Assembly: GCF_000714815.1 (NCBI RefSeq)
Contig: NZ_JMIH01000022.1
Span: 62,001 to 126,000 of the forward strand
Source of the DNA: Anditalea andensis
Lineage (GTDB): Bacteria > Bacteroidota > Bacteroidia > Cytophagales > Cyclobacteriaceae
Reading direction: 5' to 3'
DNA: 64,000 nucleotides
Shown here: in pieces, positions 9,192 through 16,343 of the stretch
Layout of the letters: every line of letters begins with the position of its first letter
Numbering within the stretch: position 1 is the stretch's first letter
The notes under the pieces: model-generated
Database searches by the model: none
The model's input: the letters and a program-made list of their open reading frames with translations, nothing else
Told to the model about the DNA's origin: nothing
Translations under genes and position numbers: made by a program

Positions 9192-10124
9192 ATGACTATT
9201 CAGCAACTGGAGTATATATTAGCGGTAGATAAATTCAGGCATTTTGGTCATGCGGCAGATGCATGTTTCGTGACCCAACCTACCTTAAGCGCCCAGGTCA
9301 GTAAGTTGGAGAAGGAATTGGAAATACTCATTTTTGACAGGTCAAAAATGCCCGTTATCCCAACAGAACTTGGTGCGGCTGTACTGAGCCAGGCCAAAAA
9401 AGTGGTCAATGAAAGCAAAGGGATTTATGAGCTTATCTCTACTTTGAAAGGAGAAGTAAGCGGTGTGATCAAATTGGGCATCATCCCTACTTTGGCACCT
9501 TATTTACTTCCTTTATTTGTCCGTCGGTTTTTAGAGTCCTATCCTAATGTGAAGTTGGAAGTAGAGGAAATGATCACGGAGGATATCATCCGTAGACTGA
9601 GAAATGATGAACTGGATATGGGCATAGTGGTTACACCTTTAGCCGAGCAGGGGATTGTAGAAAAACCGATGTTTTATGAAAAATTTTTCGTTTACCTTTC
9701 CAAAAATCATGATTTACTGAAAAAGAAAAGTCTGGAAATTTCTGACATAGTTCACGAAGATCTATGGGTTTTACAACAGGGGCATTGTTTTAGGGACCAG
9801 GTTTTAAATCTATGTGACCAGGCCAAATTTCAAAGAATGAACTTCCACTACGAAAGTGGCTCTCTGGAAGGATTAAAGAATCTGGTAAATAAATACCAGG
9901 GCATAACCCTGCTTCCTGAACTGGCTACTACAGAACTTAATGATGAAGAAGCTACAAGGTTAAGAACCTTTAAAAACGAGGAGCCTGTAAGGGAAATAAG
10001 CATCATTCTGACCCGGACTTATCTTAAACAAAAATTAGTTCAGCTTCTTTATAAAGAAATATGTGCTTCAGTACCAGAAGAAATGACATCCATTTATCAT
10101 GGAAAGAAAGTAAGGTTTAAATAA
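9192..10124 (+). CDS. oxyR: Hydrogen peroxide sensor OxyR (LysR family)
   Basis: A 310-residue LysR-type regulator. Residues about 1-60 are the winged HTH (FGHAADACFVTQPTLSAQVS), about 90-300 the substrate-binding-like effector domain. Two cysteines lie at C199 and C208 in GHCFRDQVLNLC, the same positions and spacing as the peroxide-sensing disulphide of E. coli OxyR, so peroxide sensing is well supported. It should activate catalase and peroxidase genes, none of which is in the window. It is divergent from the ferric-iron importer, so it may also control iron uptake. Confidence 0.92.
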   Translation: MTIQQLEYILAVDKFRHFGHAADACFVTQPTLSAQVSKLEKELEILIFDRSKMPVIPTELGAAVLSQAKKVVNESKGIYELISTLKGEVSGVIKLGIIPTLAPYLLPLFVRRFLESYPNVKLEVEEMITEDIIRRLRNDELDMGIVVTPLAEQGIVEKPMFYEKFFVYLSKNHDLLKKKSLEISDIVHEDLWVLQQGHCFRDQVLNLCDQAKFQRMNFHYESGSLEGLKNLVNKYQGITLLPELATTELNDEEATRLRTFKNEEPVREISIILTRTYLKQKLVQLLYKEICASVPEEMTSIYHGKKVRFK

Positions 10125-10204
10125 ATTTTAAAATATCACAATCATTTTAAGCTTTCTGCTGTTAACTTTCAAACTTGTTTTAGGTAAAGTGTATTCTGGA
10201 AGTT

Positions 10205-11332
10205 ATGAAATTTAAAATTATATTTTTTTTGGGGGTGTTTTTTCTAGGTATAAATGCTGTACAAGGGCAGGGATTATTCAAAAAATATATCAACAGCATA
10301 GTATTTGATACCAGTAATATAAGTAGGCCACAATTTTTAATATATCCTACAGTAGCCTATGCACCTGAAACAAGCTGGGAGTTTGGGCTAAGCACGCTAT
10401 ATGTTTATTATGCCAACCGGGATACCACTAATAGGCTCAGTGAGATCAATGGATTTACTTTTTTGACCTTGGAAAACCAGTTCGGAATATGGTTTGACCA
10501 TGCTTTATATTCTGATCAAAACGACTGGTTATTTCTGGGCAGGATAAGGATCCAAAGTTTTCCTTTGTTATACCACGGAATTGGGCCCAATACGCCCGAG
10601 CAGTATCTGGCACGTGTGGATGCCAATCAGATCATGATCAGGGAAAGAGTGTTAAGAAAAATCCGTAAAAATCTTTTCGTGGGAGGACAGGCAGATTTTC
10701 AAAGGACTTCGGGGGTTGAATTTAACCAGCGGACCGAAGGGTCATTGGATGAACTTCCATTAGGTGCTGATGGAAGTGATAATCTAGGCTTAGGAATGGG
10801 AGTAGTCTATGACAGCAGACATAATGTATTAAATGTACGGGACGGATTATTCTCCGAATGGGCATTTTTGCGTTATTCTTTCGCAAGTACCTTTACATTT
10901 ACTAATCTTATATCTGATACGCGGATCTATAGGCCAGTGGGAACAAATAATGTTATAGCAGCCCAGCTTTTAGGTGAGTTTAACTTCGGTGATGTTCCGT
11001 TCAACCAAATGGCCCTTTTAGGAGGTGAAAGTATAATGAGGGGATATTATTTTGGTAGATTCCGGGCCAACCACCAGATAGCAACGCAGGTAGAATACCG
11101 GTTTTTACCACTAAAACTAGGTTTTACGGATAGAATCGGTGCAGCTGTCTTTGGTGGTGCCGGCACAGTATTTAATAATCTGGAAGGGTTTTCGATCAAT
11201 AACTTCGTATGGTCGGGTGGAGCAGGATTACGTTTCTTACTGTTTCCTAAGAAGGATATTTATACGCGATTTGATCTGGCCTTTACCAACGAAGGTAGGG
11301 GGATTTATATTTTTATCGGTGAGGCTTTCTGA
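10205..11332 (+). CDS. Omp85/BamA-type outer-membrane barrel protein without POTRA domains
   Basis: A 375-residue protein: a signal peptide (about 1-22, cleavage near VQGQG), then alternating beta strands through to a C-terminal aromatic residue typical of outer-membrane barrels (ends GEAF). Residues about 275-288 read GGESIMRGYYFGRF, the conserved loop-6 motif of the bacterial surface antigen (Omp85) family. There is no room for POTRA domains, so it is the short barrel-only type seen in Bacteroidetes; function and substrate are unknown. Its stop codon directly abuts the stop of ywbE on the other strand. Confidence 0.82.
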   Translation: MKFKIIFFLGVFFLGINAVQGQGLFKKYINSIVFDTSNISRPQFLIYPTVAYAPETSWEFGLSTLYVYYANRDTTNRLSEINGFTFLTLENQFGIWFDHALYSDQNDWLFLGRIRIQSFPLLYHGIGPNTPEQYLARVDANQIMIRERVLRKIRKNLFVGGQADFQRTSGVEFNQRTEGSLDELPLGADGSDNLGLGMGVVYDSRHNVLNVRDGLFSEWAFLRYSFASTFTFTNLISDTRIYRPVGTNNVIAAQLLGEFNFGDVPFNQMALLGGESIMRGYYFGRFRANHQIATQVEYRFLPLKLGFTDRIGAAVFGGAGTVFNNLEGFSINNFVWSGGAGLRFLLFPKKDIYTRFDLAFTNEGRGIYIFIGEAF

Positions 11333-11530
11333 TCAGTTATCCACAATCTCCTGTACCCTACCCACGGTTCCGTCCTCTAGTCTTACTTTGATACCATGTG
11401 GATGAAAAATAGATTTGGTCAATAAAGACTGTACTATCCCTTCCGTCAGTTTTCCTGTTCTCTGGTCCTCTTTTTTTACAATTTTTACTTCTAAGCCGGG
11501 AAAGATGTCTTTTCTGTTTTGTCCGTTCAT
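11333..11530 (-). CDS. ywbE: YwbE family protein
   Basis: A 65-residue conserved protein of unknown function (YwbE/DUF2196 family). The recognisable parts are GLEVKIVKKEDQRTGKLTEG (residues 12-31), then HPHGIKVRLEDGTVGRVQEI near the end. It is soluble and basic, with an OB- or SH3-like small beta fold likely. Stop codons of ywbE and the preceding barrel gene abut in TGATCA. The gene is flanked by a perfect 14-bp inverted repeat (11335-11348 and 11536-11549) whose core is a DnaA box. Confidence 0.85.
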   Translation of the reverse strand: MNGQNRKDIFPGLEVKIVKKEDQRTGKLTEGIVQSLLTKSIFHPHGIKVRLEDGTVGRVQEIVDN

Positions 11531-11708
11531 GGTCGGATTGTGGATAACTTTAAAGTGTTAATGCAGTAAATATATTAAGCTCTGCGATTTACGCAAAATA
11601 TACCATAGTGAAATAGATAGTCATTAGAACTGATGGGATCACATTTGTTAGCAGTATAATACTGCTATTTGTGTAAGTCTAAATCCAACTATCATATTAT
11701 GTGGATAA
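11337..11708. other. DnaA-box cluster, candidate replication origin or DnaA-regulated site
   Basis: Perfect DnaA boxes: TTATCCACA on + at 11337-11345, and its reverse complement TGTGGATAA at 11539-11547 and 11700-11708. A one-mismatch box (TGTGGATGA) is at 11397-11405. Two perfect boxes bracket an AT-rich 185-bp intergenic region. Gene direction is mainly minus to the left and mainly plus to the right (from 14.3 kb). A 9-base word is expected about 0.5 times in 64 kb on both strands, so three in 372 bases is far from random. Confidence 0.55.
11649..11667. repeat. 19-base perfect palindrome (possible operator)
   Basis: Two 9-base arms (11649-11657 and 11659-11667, arm TAGCAGTAT) around one central base. 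It lies between the end of the response-regulator gene and the start of ywbE, inside the DnaA-box region. No T-run follows on either strand, so it is not a standard terminator. It may be a protein-binding site. Confidence 0.5.
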
Positions 11709-11715
11709 CCTTAGC

Positions 11716-12411
11716 CTAAACTTCCCCTATCACCATTTTAAATCCTTCACCATGTAAGGTGATGATTTGAACCTTTGGATCTTCTTTCAATAGTTTTCTG
11801 ATTTTACTTAAATATACATCCATGCTTCGGGCATTAAAGTAACTGTCATCCCCCCAGATTTGCTTGAGTGCCTGGCTACGACTCACATTATTATTGATTT
11901 CGGAAGCCAAAAGTCTCAATAGTTCATTTTCCTTACTGGTAAGTTTATTTTTACCGTTTTTACTCTCCAGAATTTGCTGATCATAATGTAAGGTAAAGTC
12001 CCCAAAATTATAGCTTTTAAGGGCCGTCACTTCGTTTCCTTTCATGGTTCTTTTAAGGATAGCCGATATTCTTAAAAGTAATTCTTCCATGCTGAAGGGT
12101 TTTGTTATATAATCATCAGCCCCTATTTTCAGACCTTCTATGACATCATCTTTTAGATTTTTTGCTGTCAAATAGATGATAGGTATGTTTTCCTCCACTT
12201 TTTTGATTTCTTTACCCAAAGTAAAGCCATCCTTTTTTGGCATCATGATATCAAGTATACAAAGGTTATATTTATCCTTTTTAAACTTGTTCCAACCTTC
12301 TTCACCATCTTTACACAATGTGGTTTCATATCCTTTCATGGTAAGATATTCCTGTAAAATATCGCCTAAATTTGGATCATCTTCTACTACTAAAAGTTTT
12401 GCTTTGCTCAT
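11716..12411 (-). CDS. OmpR-family response regulator (RprY-like)
   Basis: A 231-residue regulator. The receiver domain (about 1-120) has the acidic pair E10/D11/D12, phospho-acceptor D54 in CILDIMMP, the conserved threonine in YLTAKN and lysine K104 in TKPF. The C-terminal winged helix (about 135-230) has the LTSKENELL and RSMDVYLSKIRKLL segments of OmpR/PhoB proteins. It overlaps the kinase gene by 4 bases, so the pair is translationally coupled and the kinase is its likely partner. RprY of Bacteroides is the closest named relative by architecture; regulated genes are not known here. Confidence 0.9.
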   Translation of the reverse strand: MSKAKLLVVEDDPNLGDILQEYLTMKGYETTLCKDGEEGWNKFKKDKYNLCILDIMMPKKDGFTLGKEIKKVEENIPIIYLTAKNLKDDVIEGLKIGADDYITKPFSMEELLLRISAILKRTMKGNEVTALKSYNFGDFTLHYDQQILESKNGKNKLTSKENELLRLLASEINNNVSRSQALKQIWGDDSYFNARSMDVYLSKIRKLLKEDPKVQIITLHGEGFKMVIGEV

Positions 12412-14123
12412 TTTTTCTTGGGTAAATATATCGTGAATGTACTACCTTTTTCTGGCTCACTTTCTACAAAAACCTCGCCATGGTGGGCTTCTACCATTGT
12501 TTTAACGTAGGCGAGTCCTAAGCCGAAGCCTTTTACATCATGGACATTGCCGGTGGGGACTCTATAAAATTTATCAAAAATCTTTCTTTGGGATTCTTTA
12601 TTCATACCTATGCCTTTATCCTGAATGCTAATGGCTACCTTGTCAGCATAGTCATGAGCAGAGAGAATAATGTCAGGTTTTTCTTTAGAATACTTGTTGG
12701 CATTATCCAAAAGGTTGTTTATAATATTGGAAAGATGGAAAGCATCCGCCTCAATATATGGATCTTCAAGATCCATGTCAGCCCGGATTTCCCCGCCGCT
12801 TTTTTCTACCTGTAGGGCAATGTTATTTTTTGCATTTTCTAATATATCTATCAGGTTTACTTTTTCAAATTTCAGTTTAAAATCCTTTTTGTCAAGAGCG
12901 GCTGCCTGGAGCACCTTTTCTACCTGAAGTCCCAGTCTTTTGTTTTCATCCTTAATGATACGGAGGTAGCGGTTCCTGAATTTATCCTGATTGGCCAGAT
13001 CGGGATCCTGTAAAGCTTCCACAGCCAAGCTTACCGTAGCAATTGGCGTTTTAAATTCGTGGGTCATGTTATTGATAAAATCATTTTTGGTTACAGAGAG
13101 CTTTTTCTGTCTTATGATTACTTTTATAGCATAAATAAAACATGCTATTATGATGACCAAAAAAGCAATAGAACTCAATAGTGGCCCCCATACCTGCTGT
13201 AATAGATAGGCTTGCTTGTTTGGGAAATGAACCATTAGGTAATTTTCTCTGCCCATAAAATCACTGGGAAATAGTTTTGCCTTCATGCCCTCTTCTATTA
13301 TATTGGTTTTATTATCCATTTCAGATAAAGGGATGATATTTTCATCATCATCAAGAACCGCCAATTCAAATTTTTGAGTAATGCCATGTTCTGAAAGCTG
13401 TGATCTAATAATATTATTTACCAGTACAGGGTCTATGCGTTCCATAATTCTTTTTCTGCCCTCCATGAGTTCATTAAAGATACTTTCCATCATCTCTATT
13501 TTCATATTGGCTTTTACGATCTTTTCAGCTGCGTCTATGGGCAGATTATATTCCTCAATGATTTCATTTTGGGATATAGTATCGTTTCTTCTGCTCCTGC
13601 GCTTGTTACCCTGCTCAGATAGGTATTGAAATGCTTTTTCCTTTTCATTGAGCAGAATGGTAAGTTCATCAGGGGTCATATGTTGCCTGGCTACAGAAGG
13701 TGGCATATAGGTGAAAAAGCTTTCTACATCCACTATCAAATCTAAATCACCGCCGTATGACTGAATGATTTTCTGAAATGTAGCAGATAGCTGAGGCATT
13801 GGGCTGGAAAAAATGCTGTCTACGACAGAAGGTCTTTTCCTGGTTACCTGTCGTCTTTTGATGGTGAATTCAATAGGCTCTATTTTTTGAAATAGTGATT
13901 CCTGCAAGAGGGTATCCTGCATCAGGTTGCTTAGGAATATGTCACTCGCTTCATTTTTTTCTAATTTATTTACCGTAGAATAGAGTGATTGATATACATT
14001 TTGTTCAAATCTTTCCTGGTTTATCTTAAGGGCATTATTTACCCAATAATACTGGAATGCCACCAGCCCAAGTGTAGCCACTGACATCAGGACGATCACC
14101 AGGTTCATTTTCGTTTTACTCAT
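12408..14123 (-). CDS. Sensor histidine kinase (RprX-like)
   Basis: A 571-residue inner-membrane kinase. A membrane segment at about 8-28, a large periplasmic region (about 29-311), a second membrane segment (about 312-335), then the kinase core. The H-box NMTHEFKTP has the phosphorylated His at H355. The N-box reads NIINNLLDNANKYS, the G1 box DKGIGM, and the G2 box GFGLGLAYVK, so the ATP-binding domain is complete. There is no HAMP domain of usual length between the second membrane segment and the H-box. The periplasmic part has no motif I recognise. A -7-like box (TAAATTTG on minus, 14128-14135) lies directly upstream. Confidence 0.9.
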   Translation of the reverse strand: MSKTKMNLVIVLMSVATLGLVAFQYYWVNNALKINQERFEQNVYQSLYSTVNKLEKNEASDIFLSNLMQDTLLQESLFQKIEPIEFTIKRRQVTRKRPSVVDSIFSSPMPQLSATFQKIIQSYGGDLDLIVDVESFFTYMPPSVARQHMTPDELTILLNEKEKAFQYLSEQGNKRRSRRNDTISQNEIIEEYNLPIDAAEKIVKANMKIEMMESIFNELMEGRKRIMERIDPVLVNNIIRSQLSEHGITQKFELAVLDDDENIIPLSEMDNKTNIIEEGMKAKLFPSDFMGRENYLMVHFPNKQAYLLQQVWGPLLSSIAFLVIIIACFIYAIKVIIRQKKLSVTKNDFINNMTHEFKTPIATVSLAVEALQDPDLANQDKFRNRYLRIIKDENKRLGLQVEKVLQAAALDKKDFKLKFEKVNLIDILENAKNNIALQVEKSGGEIRADMDLEDPYIEADAFHLSNIINNLLDNANKYSKEKPDIILSAHDYADKVAISIQDKGIGMNKESQRKIFDKFYRVPTGNVHDVKGFGLGLAYVKTMVEAHHGEVFVESEPEKGSTFTIYLPKKK

Positions 14124-14291
14124 ATTACAAATTTAAGCCTAATAATAGATCAGCTAGGATGGTTAACAATATTTAACAGCATTAAGTCCATATTCGATTC
14201 ATAATCTAACACTTATCTGTCTTATAGTAATTCCTTTCCCCAATCCAGATTAACTGCTGAAGGTTTCTTTTTATTCTTATCCAGCAATCTA

Positions 14292-14299
14292 TATCTTTG
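14292..14299 (+). promoter_or_regulatory. Possible -7 promoter element for lysA
   Basis: TATCTTTG fits the Bacteroidetes -7 consensus TAnnTTTG and lies 17 bases before the lysA start. No TTTG is seen at the expected -33 distance, so this is a weak call. Confidence 0.35.
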
Positions 14300-14316
14300 C
14301 ACCCAAATATTTTACT

Positions 14317-15549
14317 ATGGAAATCAATAATCAGCAATTTGAAATTCAGGGTGTTCCCCTGTTGGGTTTGGCAAAAGAATATGGTACGCCTCTTTACGTA
14401 TATGATGGCCAGAAAATTTTAGATCAGGTACAAAAACTAAAACAGGCTTTTTCTACTGTAAATCTGAAAATAAAATATGCCACTAAAGCCCTTTCAAATT
14501 TATCTATACTCAAACTGATGAAAAAAGCAGGTACTGGTGTAGATGCTGTATCTATAGAAGAAGTATTACTGTGCCTGCATGCTGGTTTTGACTCAGCTGA
14601 GATCATGTACACACCAAACTGCGTCTCTTTTGATGAAATACAGCACGCTGTAGATCTGGGTGTAATGATTAACATTGATAACATACCTATGCTGGAGCAT
14701 TTCGGTTCAGTATATGGAGGGACAGTGCCGATCTGCATCAGGTTAAACCCACATATCTTGGCAGGTGGTAATGCTAAAATATCCGTGGGCCATATAGATA
14801 GCAAGTTTGGTATCAGTATACTTCAATTAAAACATATACTGAAAATAGTTGAAGCTCATCAATTGAAGGTAACAGGTCTCCATGTGCATACCGGTTCGGA
14901 TATTTTGGATGCGGAAGTATTTTTAAAGGGTGCTGAAATTCTTTTTGATGCAGCTATAGCTTTTAAAGATTTGACCTTCCTGGATTTTGGCGGCGGATTT
15001 AAAGTAGCCTATAAAATAGGCGATATCGCCACTGACATCATGGAAGTAGGAGAGAAGGTTTCTGCAGCTTTTAAAAATTTCTGCGATAATTATGGAAGAG
15101 ATCTGGAAATCTGGTTTGAGCCTGGCAAATTTCTGGTTAGTGAATGTGGGTACCTTTTGGTAAATGCCAATGTGATAAAAGCTACTCCTGCATCTACCTT
15201 CGTGGGTGTGGATTCAGGATTGAACCACCTTATCCGACCCATGATGTATGATGCCTACCACGGAGTAGAAAATATATCCAGAATCGAGGGGCCAGAGAGA
15301 ATTTACACCATCGTGGGGTATATCTGCGAAACAGATACCATAGCTGCGGACAGAAAGTTAAAAGAGGTAAAAGAGGGGGACATTTTAGCTATCAAAAATG
15401 CCGGAGCATATGGATTCAGTATGGCATCTAATTACAATAGCAGACTCCGCCCAGCAGAAGTTTTAATTTTAAATGGCCAGCACTATTTGATCAGAGAACG
15501 CGAAACATTTGATGATATCCTGAAGCATCAGGTAGTACTGGATTTATGA
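14317..15549 (+). CDS. lysA: Diaminopimelate decarboxylase
   Basis: A 410-residue PLP enzyme that decarboxylates meso-diaminopimelate to L-lysine in the cytoplasm. The PLP lysine is K57 in YATKAL. Further signs are HVHTGSD (about 189-195), DFGGGFKV (about 225-232), the EPGKFLV segment and the C-terminal CETD and AGAYGFSMASNYNSRLRP segments. The length is normal. It is monocistronic by spacing. dapF, which makes its substrate, lies at 36127 and is not linked to it. Confidence 0.95.
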   Translation: MEINNQQFEIQGVPLLGLAKEYGTPLYVYDGQKILDQVQKLKQAFSTVNLKIKYATKALSNLSILKLMKKAGTGVDAVSIEEVLLCLHAGFDSAEIMYTPNCVSFDEIQHAVDLGVMINIDNIPMLEHFGSVYGGTVPICIRLNPHILAGGNAKISVGHIDSKFGISILQLKHILKIVEAHQLKVTGLHVHTGSDILDAEVFLKGAEILFDAAIAFKDLTFLDFGGGFKVAYKIGDIATDIMEVGEKVSAAFKNFCDNYGRDLEIWFEPGKFLVSECGYLLVNANVIKATPASTFVGVDSGLNHLIRPMMYDAYHGVENISRIEGPERIYTIVGYICETDTIAADRKLKEVKEGDILAIKNAGAYGFSMASNYNSRLRPAEVLILNGQHYLIRERETFDDILKHQVVLDL

Positions 15550-15577
15550 GATGCTTTTAATTTTACCATAAAATAAC

Positions 15578-15608
15578 TTTGTCATTTTGAGGTAATTTAA
15601 TAAATTTA
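15578..15608 (+). promoter_or_regulatory. Candidate Bacteroidetes promoter downstream of lysA
   Basis: TTTG at 15578-15581, a 19-base spacer and TAAATTTA at 15601-15608 (7 of 8 fixed or variable positions of TAnnTTTG fit; the last G is A). The start would be near 15615, which is 75 bases before an intrinsic terminator, with no ORF between. Confidence 0.4.
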
Positions 15609-15612
15609 CAAG

Positions 15613-15691
15613 ACAAGTGAACCACTGCAATTAGCCCTGGTAGTTGTAACTATTTCATAAAGCCCCGGAGCCAACTCTCTGGGGTTTTTTT
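15613..15691 (+). ncRNA. Candidate small RNA (about 75-79 nt)
   Basis: The span runs from the predicted start of the promoter at 15578-15608 to the end of the T-run after a G/C-rich hairpin (stem 15663-15670 with 15677-15684). No start-to-stop ORF of useful length lies in it. The alternative reading is that it is just the 3' untranslated region and terminator of lysA, 63 bases after its stop. I do not recognise a known RNA family. Confidence 0.35.
15663..15691 (+). terminator. Intrinsic terminator
   Basis: An 8-bp stem with one G-T pair (15663-15670 with 15677-15684), a 6-base loop and seven T. It ends lysA, or the candidate small RNA, or both. Confidence 0.8.
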
Positions 15692-16343
15692 ATGTAAATA
15701 CGTTTAGGTATATGTTATTCCATAGTAAGGTAGAGTACTGGTAGTAGGTTTTATATGCACCCCTTTCCTTTACACTTAATAGGATACCCCTATGCCATAC
15801 CACTTTTTTAGATTATTGAATGCCAAAATATAGGTTTGGGAGCTTTATTATAGGCATAATATGAATCAATACCGGACATCTATAGCATAGTAAATCATTC
15901 CAGCGTCCATTAATAGTTGAAATCTCATACAAACCCATTTTAAAAAAGCTTATGTAATTTACGCTTTTAGGAAAATTTGATACTTAAGCGAAAATTTTAT
16001 TGTCATTGTCTCATCATTTATAAAAAGCAGTTTGATAACTATATTAGGTAGTATATCACTATAGATAGCTTTTTTAAATATTTTTCACCCTGAATTTGGT
16101 TTTTATTTGTAATTATATTTTGTCTATAACATAATTCTTGTATTTATTTGATGTAAATGAATAATTTATAAAATTTCATTAAGGTGTATATGAAATACAT
16201 AAAATAATTTACGTATTTATAAAATACGGTTTTATTGGTTCAAGCACCAATAAAAACATAATGAAATATCAATATATATTACGGTGCGGAACTAGAAGTA
16301 AATACATCTAAGATTCAGGAGTATTCCGCGCAATATACAGCAT
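15692..16343 (+). other. AT-rich leader region of the giant surface gene
   Basis: About 650 bases without a credible ORF. It becomes very AT-rich from about 15950. It contains two adjacent perfect hairpins at 16212-16255, described separately, and a 12-base block (ATTATATTTTGT, 16112-16123) also found 250 bases before the paralogue at 24414. A TAGGTTTG box (15831-15838) has no -33 partner at a proper distance. The true promoter of the giant gene is probably in here. Confidence 0.5.
16212..16255 (+). repeat. Tandem hairpins in the leader of the giant gene
   Basis: Hairpin 1: 7-bp stem (16212-16218 with 16222-16228), 3-base loop. Hairpin 2: perfect 10-bp stem (16230-16239 with 16246-16255), 6-base loop. 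No T-run follows, so they look like leader RNA structure rather than a terminator. They end 88 bases before the start codon. Confidence 0.55.
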
